Assembly: GCA_009761415.1 (NCBI GenBank)
Contig: QUOL01000028.1
Span: forward strand, 1 to 64,000
Source: Sarcomyxa edulis
Lineage: Eukaryota > Basidiomycota > Agaricomycetes > Agaricales > Mycenaceae
Direction of reading: 5' to 3'
Length of the DNA: 64,000 nt
Below are positions 18,401 through 28,365 of the stretch, one piece after another. Position numbers and translations under genes: made by a program. Below the pieces are notes generated by a model. The model was not told where the DNA came from and did no database searches. It worked only from the letters and a program-made list of their open reading frames with translations. Positions within the stretch are counted from its first letter, which is position 1, and every line of letters starts with the position of its first letter.

Positions 18401-19805
18401 AATTCTTGATCCACTTGCGTCCACAACCGGTGGTTCCGAGAAACCCACGCACCTCCGAGACGTTTCGAGGTTCAGGCCAGTTGAGGATCTTCGTGATGAG
18501 TCCATGGTCAAGATGCCATCCTTCGAGCGAAACCATAGTGCCAACAATGTGTAGTGTTGGTGTAGCTAGCGTAGTTTTGAGTCCGGATGCAGTAATTCCT
18601 GCCGCAATGAATCTGGCAAAAACGCGGTCAAGAGTCTCAGCATATTCAAAAACGTACCGTCGAATATTGGGGTTATCTTGCAAAGGCTCGTTGTTGTACG
18701 TTGAAGTTGGGCCTTTGATGCCAGTGTCGTCTAAAAACGGTTGGCACGCATGGGGAATTTCTTCCACCAAGGCATGACCGACATCGCGCTGAAACTCTTG
18801 CATGGCGTTGGTGTAACCCATAGGTAACGTTTTCTGTTGCTTGGGACCGCATATCAAATGGAAACCGGTGAGAGGGCGAGAGATTTTGGCTAGAATTCGC
18901 GCATCGAAACCTGAATAAAGATCCGCAATTCCATATATGGCACGTCCGATGAATCCTTCCGCAAACGTGTCGACTTGTGGAGGTAGGGAAGCGTCTCTGA
19001 TAACAACAGAATTCAGATCTTGAAGGTCAAGAACAAGACGTACCGAGCCGTTTTTCTTCATGACTGCAAAGAGAGCGCTGCGGTAGCTTGAAGTCATTGG
19101 CTCGAAGCGTCCGGCTTGTTCTTGGTCCATAATTTCGTTCCGAACCGTGTCTTCGAGTGCTTTTGGGACTTTGATAGGTGGCCGTTGCCAGGGCGTGTGT
19201 TCTATGGTCGGAATTTCGTAATCTGGATAGTATTCTCTGGAAAAGGTTCCCTTTTCAGCGAACGTGAAGGCGAAGGCCTTTTCGCGGCGAGCGATAACAA
19301 AAGAAATTAAATCCAATTCCTCAGGAGACAAAAACCCTTCAGGTATTGTGTTCATGAGCAGCTCGTATCGCTCTTTGGTCAGTTTAGCGGTTGGAACAAA
19401 TGTTGAACGAGATGGAGGGAAATGAGGTAAAGACTCAATGGGAGGTAACGGAATAGGCTTGAAAGCCTGAGCGCTGGGATTTGGCATGTAAGTTGGGACT
19501 GGTCGGACTTTCCGATCGACGGGCTTGTATTTCTTGCGGGCTACCGCCGACGAGTTGAGAGTTTTGGTATCTGTTTGAGAAAGGGCTCGAAGAGTCCATG
19601 GTGTTAGTACAGGTTCAAAGAAGGGAAGGGCGTAGCTTGAATATCGAAGTAAATGATCGAAGGAATCTGGAGGAGAAAGAGTAGTAAGAGAATTAAAAGT
19701 AGAAAAAGTTGGATCACCTAATAGTCCGTGAATTGATCGGCCTAGCGTTGCACAGGACACACTTCGTTCAAAAGGCCGGGGCAGTGTGCCCTTCTTCAAA
19801 AACCC
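15411..19805 (-). CDS. pol: Ty3 pol: reverse transcriptase, RNase H, integrase
   Basis: The polyprotein of about 1,460 codons copies and integrates the element. Visible in order are RT (RLVLDLQDLNSVVI near residue 250; active site QPFLDDTGIKG, with FLDD in place of the common Y-x-DD), RNase H (VSVAVDSSKWGSG; PKAELYGVFRAFKDL), an integrase zinc site (HNECGHRGRD ... CLQCQ) and the integrase core (FHLDCIHMPTGYGG, then YFTIDGGTEFKG and HPQGNGSAERSHQ). No chromodomain is evident in the long C-terminal tail. The pol frame is open in the -1 frame relative to gag and its first listed codon is TTG, so I expect expression as a Gag-Pol fusion by frameshifting rather than from its own start. No stops or frameshifts interrupt it. 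Confidence 0.95.
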   Translation of the reverse strand, partial: GFLKKGTLPRPFERSVSCATLGRSIHGLLGDPTFSTFNSLTTLSPPDSFDHLLRYSSYALPFFEPVLTPWTLRALSQTDTKTLNSSAVARKKYKPVDRKVRPVPTYMPNPSAQAFKPIPLPPIESLPHFPPSRSTFVPTAKLTKERYELLMNTIPEGFLSPEELDLISFVIARREKAFAFTFAEKGTFSREYYPDYEIPTIEHTPWQRPPIKVPKALEDTVRNEIMDQEQAGRFEPMTSSYRSALFAVMKKNGSVRLVLDLQDLNSVVIRDASLPPQVDTFAEGFIGRAIYGIADLYSGFDARILAKISRPLTGFHLICGPKQQKTLPMGYTNAMQEFQRDVGHALVEEIPHACQPFLDDTGIKGPTSTYNNEPLQDNPNIRRYVFEYAETLDRVFARFIAAGITASGLKTTLATPTLHIVGTMVSLEGWHLDHGLITKILNWPEPRNVSEVRGFLGTTGCGRKWIKNYSLIAKPLTVLLRGTDYDFEFTEAARQAQDTLKQLVTSVPVLIAIDYTLAKSITQLPRESDHGLVSVAVDSSKWGSGWVVYQQLLENKKPSIFGSCTYNERESRYSQPKAELYGVFRAFKDLRHRIWGIRFRLEFDAKFLKEMIYSPDLPNAPMTRWISYIQLFDFEMQHIKAEKHAAADGLSRRPKSAEDSDDEDAEEFLDKFIGNVNVIDPADSETRTRWLEPLKIIKNINTAESLLLSPTSVSSLLDLIMFIRQGNSVYRAPFVGWFDHAASPQNHFFSTSIADISPLLDAQPQLDTHVPGPAQNYEPCYDNEYDGSLLQESLLRTTDELSYVGHEFFNRHTRVESSGACLLGDEVVTLPFVHYVWSFMSELAPGAPSPALTDFVSSGWTCGAERVDHRWDYLPIPCTRETIACINHAFGIKDHDSPEMWADIRRYLSSRGLPANCLKDMKARERFIKRAKRYFIHDNRLWLIPNKKGTSLPRLVVENLERRQEILAQAHNECGHRGRDATYQRLQERYIWPNMYDDVAYFIRSCLQCQLNSKTKPIIPYNPSWQSTILRHFHLDCIHMPTGYGGNEYLITAVDALSQWPEARAVKNITSRQIAKFMYESIICRFSCVPYFTIDGGTEFKGIAKEVYAQYGVTVIVSTAYHPQGNGSAERSHQVLEAGVIKAAGSKKSHWPLYVYAVLLAIRVTVSRVSGYTPYFMIYGIHPVFAFDIDDATWQTLDWHTIQDTASLIALRAVQISRRDQKVQDAMKLIADTRKRSIDDFNKKHNLRSDFADFEEGMWVLRHETWLDNQHGNKGKDRWSGPYIIHEKRPNNAYVLRELNGVVLRGHVNVHRLKLFYYRKDHQTLRTVLSASLFEKIQQYERVIRYVDPHTPHPLSNITPYSRIPFYTHTARNITFPNNITLYPVDFEIKHVFGRVYRFENISLRSERLWNGSIREHPDIEHFYDSSNDVAACAEHDVYIAERGGYFPDDANRNRFWLGFIRPT
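19755..19805 (-). promoter_or_regulatory. -1 ribosomal frameshift signal between gag and pol
   Basis: On the minus strand the gag frame reads GAG GGT TTT TGA. The heptamer GGGTTTT (19,805-19,799) fits X XXY YYZ exactly in the gag frame and is directly followed by the gag stop. Seven nucleotides later GGGCACACT (19,791-19,783) can pair with AGTGTGTCC (19,763-19,755), giving a 9-bp stem with one G-U. Pol lies in the -1 frame. This is the classical layout of slippery site, 5-9 nt spacer and stem. A smaller alternative stem, GGGCA with TGCCC, overlaps it. Confidence 0.8.
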
Positions 19806-22120
19806 TCCTGGTCGTCAGGGATTTCCTCGATGGAGGAGCGCATCACCAAACGGTCAGTGTTACGTTCGTTGGTAGGCGAAGTGAGACTTAGAGAAATGGT
19901 TGGAGGAACAGAACGGTCGCCGTCCTTCCAAAGGAGCATAGACATGGTACCAGCTCTGTCGTAGTCGATACGCGCCGCAAACCATTGGATCCAAGGTTGT
20001 CCGAGTATGACGTCTTGCTTACCCGTTTCTCCTTGTGAGACGAAGAAGTGGTGATCGAATCGGTAACCACCGATGGCAATGGGAACGTCCTTGCAGCAGC
20101 CGCGTAGTTGAACAGGATCACCGTTGATGCCTTTGAGAGACCATCGAGATCCTTCGAAGTCGAGAGCAAGGCCAGAAGTAGATAGTAAGCGTTCGGGAAT
20201 GAGGTTGAGTTCGGAACCAGTATCGACCATGAAGGAAACTTCACGTCCAGCTAGAGTAGCGGTGAACGAACCCGTGGCCATAGCAAAGAAACGAGAGGGG
20301 CGGAGTTGAATTGCGTTGGAGTATCGTACCATGAATGCGCGAAGCTCTGAGATGTCATCGATGAAGAGTGACTTCTTGCTGTTGGGAAAGCCTGATTCCG
20401 ACTGTAGGGAAAGTGTTGCCAATTGTTCTTCAGCCTGGGCAGTATAAAGATCGTACTCGCCTGATTTCGTTACATATTCTCGCCGTGTCTTCGTCATTTC
20501 CATGACGCGTTTTTGCAAGCCGGGAGATGCCCCGATCAGATCCCTAAGGCTGATAGTAATTAGCTGATCTAGAATTAAATTCTGTACCTTGTCCATCGAG
20601 ACCGATTCTTGAATGTCCGACGTGAAGTGGAACTGCGGACCGCGCCTAGTGTCGTCCTTCATTTCTACGTCTTGGTCTGGCTTCGGAGTCTTCTTGGTTT
20701 TAGCCGCTTTCCAGCCAGGTTCCGTGTTGATTGCATGGGGCTGTTGCTCGACCGGTGGAACGATGTTCTGCTGTTGAATAGGAGGTGGATTAGTCCGTTT
20801 CGCTGGTGGCATAGGAGGTAAAGTAGGAGGAATGGGCTTCTCTTTGTTTGGCCTCTTGATAGGATCCATCCGTGCTGAAGTATCCTTTCCTGTACGCGTT
20901 ACTGGTGTAGCATCAAATTCGTAATCGTAGTCGTGTGCCGAAATCGCGTAGACGTCGCCTTGTAAGATGTTGGCGTCCCCGAGCATCAATCCGACGGTCG
21001 ATGTTGAAGCTGCCATGTGTGGCGGCGTTTCACGTTGCTTTCCTTTGGCTGCTCGAACGGATTCTCTGAGGAAATTAGCAACTCCTCCGCTCGAAAACGG
21101 TACTATGGGAAGGTCAGATCCATCCACGAGAGTGTACTTGCCAAGTGTGGGGTTGTGGATTATAAGATTTTCGTCGATGAGTTTCGAAGTCTCGGGGCAA
21201 AACCTAGGATGTAAACGGTGCGTTCCGGTCTGCCCACAAATGAAGCACCGTTTTTCAAAAGAATTATTTGCTATGGAATTGTGTTGAGCGACATTACCAA
21301 GATTTTGGAGCAAGCTCCGAATTTCGGCCTGGTTGATTGAGAGTTGTTCAAGACGCTGGGCAAGGAGATCGACGTCGTTCGGTTCGCGCCCGTGTTGATG
21401 CGTAGGAAGTCGAATTGGCTCCGTTGGTTTTGCAGCAGGAAGCACGGTAGGCTGGAACTTCACGGTTTTCTTCGGAATGGCTATTGGCACTGCCTCGGGT
21501 TCTTCATCGTCGTTGTCGTCGTACGCTTCGATGCTGTTTGGGTCAAACTTACGACATATAAGCTCTAGGACTGTCTTGATTTCGGGCGGGGCTGAAACTT
21601 TGAGGTTAGCGTCAGGTAATTTGGTGATAACAAAAGAACGAGTGGTTTCGGGCAAGCCCACGAAAAACTTCAATTTCATTTCGTTCTCGTCAATCAGCTT
21701 CTTCGCTTTCAGCTGCGCAGCCAGGGAAAGAAAGCCTCTGTAGTACGCATCCACCTCTGCGCGCGTAGCAAATCTCAACTTCTTCCCAGCTTCTCGAACA
21801 TAAGCTCGCAACCCATCAACTGTTGCCTTGACTGGTTCGTCGCTCGATCCGTACAACGTGAGTAGGAATTCTTTCGCCTTGTCCCAGTCTTTGTTTTTCG
21901 CCTGCACTTCTTCACAAAAACGTATCACGTTTTTCACTTCGTCCGTGCAGTACTGCACAATGTATCCGGGCAAGTCCGAGTCCGTCAGACCGGCAGCCGC
22001 TCCGTGACGCACCAACACGTCCAAGAAATCATTAACATAATTCCCGTCGAAAACAGGAGCTCCAGAGGTCCTTGGAATGGGCATGGGCTTGATCTGAGTG
22101 ACCCAAGTAGGTACACTCAT
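19796..22120 (-). CDS. gag: Ty3 Gag with zinc knuckle and aspartic protease
   Basis: 774 codons from the ATG at 22,120 (MSVPTWVTQIKPMPIPRTSG). The N-terminal half is capsid-like (FDGNYVNDFLDVLVRHG; YRGFLSLAAQLKAKK). A zinc knuckle variant, CFICGQTGTHRLHPRFC, lies near residue 290, with more spacing than the usual CX2CX4HX4C. The C-terminal protease has the active-site motif FMVDTGSELNLIPERLL near residue 645, followed by GQPWIQW. A Pro/Lys-rich linker separates them. The frame ends TGA at 19,796, at the frameshift site. The ORF is complete and uninterrupted. Confidence 0.93.
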   Translation of the reverse strand: MSVPTWVTQIKPMPIPRTSGAPVFDGNYVNDFLDVLVRHGAAAGLTDSDLPGYIVQYCTDEVKNVIRFCEEVQAKNKDWDKAKEFLLTLYGSSDEPVKATVDGLRAYVREAGKKLRFATRAEVDAYYRGFLSLAAQLKAKKLIDENEMKLKFFVGLPETTRSFVITKLPDANLKVSAPPEIKTVLELICRKFDPNSIEAYDDNDDEEPEAVPIAIPKKTVKFQPTVLPAAKPTEPIRLPTHQHGREPNDVDLLAQRLEQLSINQAEIRSLLQNLGNVAQHNSIANNSFEKRCFICGQTGTHRLHPRFCPETSKLIDENLIIHNPTLGKYTLVDGSDLPIVPFSSGGVANFLRESVRAAKGKQRETPPHMAASTSTVGLMLGDANILQGDVYAISAHDYDYEFDATPVTRTGKDTSARMDPIKRPNKEKPIPPTLPPMPPAKRTNPPPIQQQNIVPPVEQQPHAINTEPGWKAAKTKKTPKPDQDVEMKDDTRRGPQFHFTSDIQESVSMDKVQNLILDQLITISLRDLIGASPGLQKRVMEMTKTRREYVTKSGEYDLYTAQAEEQLATLSLQSESGFPNSKKSLFIDDISELRAFMVRYSNAIQLRPSRFFAMATGSFTATLAGREVSFMVDTGSELNLIPERLLSTSGLALDFEGSRWSLKGINGDPVQLRGCCKDVPIAIGGYRFDHHFFVSQGETGKQDVILGQPWIQWFAARIDYDRAGTMSMLLWKDGDRSVPPTISLSLTSPTNERNTDRLVMRSSIEEIPDDQEGF

Positions 22121-22231
22121 GTTGGAAACCGAGAAAAAGAATGGAATAGAGAAAAAGGGGTTTGAAAGTGAGAAAGGAAAACTCAGCGAAGTTTGAGTCG
22201 ATAGACCAAGGCTTGAGATCGGAATACCGTT

Positions 22232-22250
22232 GACCTGCCCCGGTCACCAC
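22232..22250 (-). other. Putative primer binding site
   Basis: One base inside the 5' LTR, the sense strand reads TGGTGACCGGGGCAGGTC. A start with TGG, complementary to the tRNA CCA end, one base from the LTR fits a primer binding site. I could not identify the matching tRNA. Confidence 0.55.
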
Positions 22251-23752
22251 TGTGGTAGAGAATATGATCTAGGGGAGGAAGTAATACGGTCGCCTGAAGC
22301 TGAATGTGGTCCGAGTGATAGAGTACCTAGAAAACCGAATAGTCAGCAATATAGGACTTTTAATGAAACCAAACCTCTTCGATCCACAAGCGAGTGGAGC
22401 TAGAGAGTCTGTCTGGAGTTTAGGAAAGGCAGTCGAGATGTCGGTGTCGAGACGCGATGCGTGTGCCTGTTCTCGATCAGAGTTCCCAAAAAGGGAAATT
22501 CCGCGTCGGCCGTGGTTGGAATGAATGCGAATCAGGAATTGGGGAGAAATGAGACTAGGATAATATGGGGGAAGGCCCTTCGATGCTGCTGTCGACCAAC
22601 GAGCGAGTGATTGTCGTGGTGGGAAGAGAAAAGAAGGCGCAAAGCTTGATTCTTGAGGCTGTGTAGCCAAGCTCGTAAGTCCGCGGAGAGTGGATTTATG
22701 CGGTTCCTACAACCGTAGATAGTTAGCGTATCGACGAAGGGGGATAGTGCTCAATGTATGCTAGTTGTGGCGCTTTTCGTGGCTCTGAATGTTGTTGCTC
22801 GGGGATGTGGCTCAAGACTTCTGAAGTCAACTGTGAAATCCAGGATAAAGGAGATGATTTCTTCGAAAGGCCAAATCGAGCCTATGAGTCCGAGCAGATA
22901 GGAGTAAGGGATATTGCCCGCGTGCTCTCGCGTCAACAGGGCCCAGAAACGATGAAACAAAAAGGAAATTCGAAATTATAAGAAAAATGGTGAGATATTG
23001 GGATTTTAATATTTCGTGATGATATCAAGGGTAGATTGAGTGGTGGAGCGTTTTCAGTAGGTGATAGTGTATCATATAACGTTTGAATCGATGCCGCGGA
23101 ATGGTGAGTTCACCGAGAATCCACCAGGAAGAGGGAGTCAGTGACGAGGAAACACAACCCAAAACTGGTGCACGAATCACTGCCCCCGTCAGTGCGGCGA
23201 CTCATTAGGGTGTGGACTGGGCTCTCCTAGGTCTCATCTCGGCTGCGTCGTTCGTCGTTGGCACGTTTGAAGGGAGAATCGAGTGGATGAAGGTAAAATA
23301 GTATGTAAAAGTCTGGAACATGACAAATTTAGTAAAAGTAAATGAGCAGAAAGCGTACTAGATCCTTGTATAACCCAGAACCATGCCCAAAGGCTCCATA
23401 TAGCGTATCGCGTATGATGAACGAGGCGAGAGTGTGTGTCGACGGATGGTGGGGGTAAATGGTCAAGACCGCGGCGGACTTTGTCGATGTTTGGCTACGG
23501 CTTCTGGACTGTATGGGGACTTGGGCATTTCGCCGAGTTCGAGCTCTGTGGTGTTTTCTATATATTTTGCTGAGTATGTTAGTAGAGGAGTGGAGTGGAG
23601 AACCAAGGAATTCGAAGGAAAATTTAAAGACCACATGATTTTGAATTTCTGTGGTAAAATGAAAATAAGGCATTAAATCCGTAAGATTTAGATCAAGCGC
23701 GAATTCTTCTCATGTGGAGGGATCGACGAGTAGGCCGTCTTTCCCTTCCACA
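22251..23752 (-). repeat. 5' LTR of the Ty3 element
   Basis: 1,502 bp with the same termini as the LTR at 13,793-15,294. The one difference I found is at 23,205 (T, against G at 14,747). It lies upstream of gag in the element's own orientation. Confidence 0.95.
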
Positions 23753-26503
23753 GTGTAGATAGCGAGATGATGATTTTCTCGAACAATGGTGCTTCAATTG
23801 GTTCACTGCAACGAGGTGGCAGCAAAGCACATGTGGGATCTGTATATAAGATGTCAGAGAATACCTACAAGCAGAAGCCTTCGATATACGCACATGCCGG
23901 ATCCGTAAACCGTCCTCGGATAGGTCCTGTTGCAAGATCAAGTGACAGTTCTTCCGTGAGACTATATCGTAGCTTGATTTGCGTTAGTTGAGCTATTTCG
24001 GTGATACGTCTATCAATGCTAGCCCACGGGAAACATCGACTCTTGACTGCTGACGAGATCGTCCCGCAATACCGCTCAATGGGAAATGCCCAGGCTGCCC
24101 ATACCGGACCAGTTGCCTCAATGCTATCAGCAATATGAAGGAGTGCATGAATTGTGAGAGGGCAGGCAGAAAGACGGTCGTTCGAGTGTTGGTAATAGAT
24201 TCTGGGTAGAGGGGATGGAGATCAGAGTATGGTCCGGATAGCTGCCTCGTTATCGTACCTTTCATAGTCTTTTACCCACTTTATGAACCCGTTTCGTATG
24301 TATTGAATTTCGTCGGAGGTGATCTCGAATTGGAGACATATGTTGAGAAGTTTAACGAGGCGAATGAAGTGGTCGTAGTATTTCTGATGTCTGAATTGCT
24401 GTCGAAGAAGAACAGGTCCGATGTACTGTGTCCAAAATGAACGGACCTCGGCAGAGCAATTACTGACTTTCGCGATATTGGGAGGACGCGCACCAAAGAC
24501 GTACGGAACAGTAGATCCCGTTTTTGCTGTTGCAGCACCAATGGCATCCCAAACAGTCTTGGAGAGGTGGTATTCCTCAACCCCCTCGTTGAGACCTTTA
24601 TATGTACCAGTCCAAAGCTTGATTAGATTTGGGATGAGGTTTTCCCAAATGAGATGCATAAAGTCGTACGGAAACGAGAGTGGGAACGAGAGAGACGGCA
24701 GATAGCTGAGGATTGGAATTCCTTTGATCCCATAGGACTTTGAAAGACGCTCGGATGCGGCCTGCGATGATGCAAATTGAACTTCACGGGCTTGTTTTAT
24801 GAATTCGTCATGTAATCGGAGAGGGAGATTGGCTGGGTTGTATTTCGGAATAGCGGAAGGGTTTTGGAGAACATCTGGGTGGTTGGAGCGATCAAGGGGT
24901 ACATAAAGTGTTGGTCTCGATCCCGGGATACGCAAAGGGACCGCCAAAATTCTACACATGCGACACGGACATAGTCCGTTGTGGCCCTTCATACGCATGA
25001 TCAACGATACTGCCGGAATATCTCCGAATGCAAGGATGAAGTATGCTCGAAGGGCGAATAACTCCGATTTGAGTCCATCGAAAGCACGTACCCCATACAT
25101 CAGCTTGAGAGCCTCCTGCACAAAAAGCCAGAGGAAAGAGTCCATGTCGATGGGCTTTTTCGGCCCAGGAACAACACCTAGAGAAAGAATATATTCGATG
25201 TGGAAGCGGATGGTGGGGTCGAAATTGTAGTTGAACACGAGCAGAGGCCATGCAGTACTTTTACGGTGCTTGAAGGGGCAAACCCCATCGGTAGCGAGTC
25301 CTAACGCGACATCTCGAGGGTCCGAGAAATACTTATGGGGTAGCGTCTTGTTGTCCACAACTACGTGCTGATCCAAAAGGTTCTGATAAACAGACCCGTC
25401 GAAAACATCGGTCACCTTCCCTGCTTCGTATGTATACTCGGAAGCACGATATTGCATCTTCTCAGCAATGTCAGGGTTTTCATACATTGCAATGAGACGG
25501 GGAATCAGTGGCAGATAAGTGAATACTTTGCGAGGCTTGCCATTGGCACGATATCGAGCTTCGCCGCAGTATGGGCATTCATCGAGATCTTCGTGGGGAC
25601 CAACAAACAAGCAGCATGAATTGTAGCAACAATCATGTTTCTCAGGCTTGAAACCTGAGAGAAACGCTACTCGAGTTTGCGCAGACTTGACACTGGGGAT
25701 TGGCTCGGATGGGAACACCCGGGGAAGTTTTGAGAATGCTTCGTCGGTGAGATCCTGGTCGACTTTGTAATTGTACGCACGTAGAAGTGGGAGATCGTGA
25801 GCGTTGAGTTTAGCATCTGTAAAAACGAGAGATTAGCAAGGCCTTTTCGGCACCGTCATATTAGATGCAACATACCGGCAAAGTCACGTTCGAAAGCTTC
25901 CCCTAGGAGGTCCTCGGGTGAGAGACCACTAGTACCCACAACATCGAAATCAATATCCCACTCGCTACCATCCGAGTCATCCTCCAGCTCATCATCTGAA
26001 TCCTCGTGGTCTGAATCTTCCCCTACCTTGCGATAGTTCCGCGAGTCCCACAGGTCATGCGAAACGGATGCCAGAGCATCATCGAGATCCGTAGGATTGA
26101 GACCAAAATCCTCGTCGGAGCCCGAAAGGTTATCATTTGCAATGGCGTCGTCGCCGTCGTCGATGTCATCGATTGGCATTGGAGAGTGTAGAGTGCGGCT
26201 GGTACTTGGGATGGGGGACAATGCGGTATCAGATGAATCGGACTCTGAGTCAAGTTCCATGAGAGTAGGAAGAGGCGAAGGACTCTTTTTGCGTTGTTGT
26301 TTGCGAAGTGGGCCGGTCACTGACATGACCCGGTATTTATTTGCTGCTGCTGCTGCTGCTGTATTGTAGGGAGTTGTCTTTCCCTGGAGGTGGTTTCGGG
26401 CAGTGCGTTTGGTGACGGTTTGCCCACAGCACGAGCAGACGATAGTGTTGGTTTTCGGCCTCGATTTCGGTGTGGATTTCTTTTTTGTGGATTTCGGAGC
26501 CAT
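23753..26503 (-). CDS. Plavaka/CACTA-like (Tnp2-type) transposase, 5' part
   Basis: A DNA transposase gene starts with MAPKSTKKKSTPK at 26,503. Exon 1 has a CSCCGQTVTKRTARNH zinc-type motif and a long acidic Asp/Ser stretch. A short intron (25,875-25,817) leads to the main exon, with CCYNSCCLFVGPHEDLDECP and CGEARY zinc ribbons, VFDGSVYQNL, DPTIRFHIEYILSLGVVPGP, GHNGLCPCRMC, and FPYDFMHLIWENLIPNLIKL typical of the Tnp2 catalytic region. An intron at about 24,250-24,192 joins KDYER to IYYQHSNDRLSACPLTIHAL, and the frame continues through GPVWAAWAFPIERYCG. After another intron it reaches EPIEAPLFEKIIISLST at the LTR edge. The remainder of the protein lies at 13,792-13,200. Apart from the insertion the frame looks intact. 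Confidence 0.8.
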
Positions 26504-26697
26504 CTGTGAACATGTTCTTAGAGTAAGCAAATGCCTATACCATGAATAGGGATGGAAATCGCACTGGAACTGATAGTCCGAGTGCTTGCCATGAATATTG
26601 AAAGTGGTCACCTACGTTGGAAGAACTAAGCGAGGCGCCAGCAAGCGCGACCCCACCCCCTCTTGACCAGCTTGCACCTTATCTTCCAACCACAACT

Positions 26698-26715
26698 CTA
26701 TATATCTATATCCTC
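26698..26715 (+). promoter_or_regulatory. TATA-like core promoter of the 26,742 gene
   Basis: TATATATCTATATCC lies 27-42 nt before the ATG at 26,742, in an AT-rich stretch after CT-rich sequence. The short distance implies a short leader. Confidence 0.45.
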
Positions 26716-26741
26716 ATATAAACAATCTAATCTCTACAATA

Positions 26742-28318
26742 ATGGCTCGCATTGGAAAAGCAGGCGTACCTTCTACGCGCGTCACTCGCTCCTCCGCCAT
26801 GGCCAGGTCATCAGCCATCAACCCCACCACCCACGAGGACTCCACAAATAGGTCCACTACTCCTGAACCACCGAAAGACAAAGACTCGCAGTCAGCAACC
26901 CATGTTTCTGGAAGAACAAATGGTGGACAAGGGAAAAAACTAGACTTACGGAAATTGGGAAATTCCAAGAAGACAACGAAAGCCTCGAGTAAGATAGGTT
27001 GACCACTACTGGATTAGAACTGATTTCTTCCGTAGGATCAAAGACCAAACCAGCGACGCCGGATCTAGCAGAACCTGCAACTACACAGTCATCAGGCTTA
27101 TCTTCTCCTCCTGCTAGTCTCAATGGGACCGAAAATTCACACTCACCTAATCGCAGTCAACCTGTGACTTCCGTCGAACTCACAAGTCAGCAGAAAACCA
27201 CAGAGAAGCCTGCCTCAGTGGACCACAATGAAGATGACGACGATGACAGTGTCGAATACAGGCATCCGCCAAAGCCCAGAAAGAAAACGGCTCCGATATA
27301 CAATGCGAGCACCGACGTTGACGACGAGAACGAGAACGAGAACGAGAATGCAGGAGAGAGAAGATATGTGGTGGGAAAGGAGAACCCTGCGAAAAGGCGG
27401 GCTTCGGGGATTGAAGACGAAAACGTGGTTAGGTTGAAAAAACCTGGTAAAGATGCACAAAAGGCCGCGGAGTTAGCGAAAGAAAATGCTGCCCTTCAGA
27501 AGCAATTGGAGAAGTTAAACGGTGAGCTGTCAATTTCGATGTGAGATTTTCTGATACACACCTAATTTGACTTTCTCCTGGTAGCGGAATTGAACAAGGT
27601 TCGTGCACAGGGGGAGGAGGACGAAGAGGAAGAAGAGCGTATTCCTAAGCCAAAGGGAACTGCGGGAGACGGGTTCAACCTTAGAGAAGAGATGCAGCTT
27701 GATGGTGATGAGGACGAACTTCAGTACCGTGCGATTCAGGTACGTACGTTATCGATCTATAATCGTCGACGTCGATCAAAGATTGATATCTCATGTTACG
27801 GCATCTTATCAGCGGTGCGTTTGCGATCTGGTCGTCCAGGCGGGTTTGGACTGCACGAAAGGTTATAAACAACAACCACTCGAAATGCTTGGTAGGATTT
27901 TTGCCGTGGTGAGTATCCACAAGAGTGGAAAAGGGTAGACCTGACACTCTCCTTGAATTAGGCTCGAAAGCGACATCCATATCTTGCCCGATTTGAGAAC
28001 GATTGGGCCACCGCGGAGTTCCTCAAGCAGTTTCTAAAAAATCGGCGAAAATATTCAATCAGTCGCGGCTATATCGCTGTTGACAAGAGTAAGCGTAAGG
28101 ATGACATCCGCAGGAAAGCGACTGGAAAGCGAGCAGCACGTACGGGCATCAAGAAGAAGTCAAAGTCGAAAGCACCAGTCGCGGGCAGTTCGACCGGACA
28201 AGTTAACAAAGGCAAACAACCCCAGACCAACGACGATGACGACTCGGACGACGACGACAGCAACATGGAGTCCAGTGATGTCGACGAGGAAAACGGGTTG
28301 GGTATGGATGAGGAGTAG
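26742..28318 (+). CDS. Intact five-exon unknown gene with coiled coil and basic C-terminal domain
   Basis: I could splice it cleanly: exons 26,742-26,988, 27,036-27,521, 27,585-27,739, 27,813-27,908 and 27,962-28,318. All introns are GT-AG and keep frame. The protein (about 445 residues) begins MARIGKAGVPSTRVTRSSAM, with a Ser/Thr/Pro-rich N-terminal region, acidic repeats (DENENENENAGE) and a coiled coil near residue 230 (AAELAKENAALQKQLEKL). It then has CVCDLVVQAGLDCTKGYKQQ, PLEMLGRIFAV and ARKRHPYLARFENDWATAEF, a Lys/Arg-rich segment and an acidic tail. It is probably nuclear. I recall similar proteins in many agaricomycetes but no assigned role. The distance to the Plavaka-like transposase (divergent, about 240 bp between starts) suggests they could share a promoter region. 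Confidence 0.8.
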
Positions 28319-28365
28319 TCAAGGAGTAGTGAGCGGAAAATCATCAATTTTGGGTTGAATCTTAT

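Larger units (their letters stand above)
13793..23752 (-). mobile_element. Full-length Ty3-type LTR retrotransposon (9,960 bp), apparently intact
   Basis: Two 1,502-bp LTRs in the same orientation (each TGTGG...CCACA) flank uninterrupted gag-protease and pol frames on the minus strand. Domain order is gag, zinc knuckle, protease, RT, RNase H, integrase, which defines the Ty3 class. By eye the LTRs differ at one position only (G at 14,747 versus T at 23,205), so the insertion is recent. Flanking 4-mers on the minus strand are ACAC and ACGC, a probable target duplication with one CpG-to-CpA change. The element sits inside an exon of the Plavaka-like transposase gene. Confidence 0.95.
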
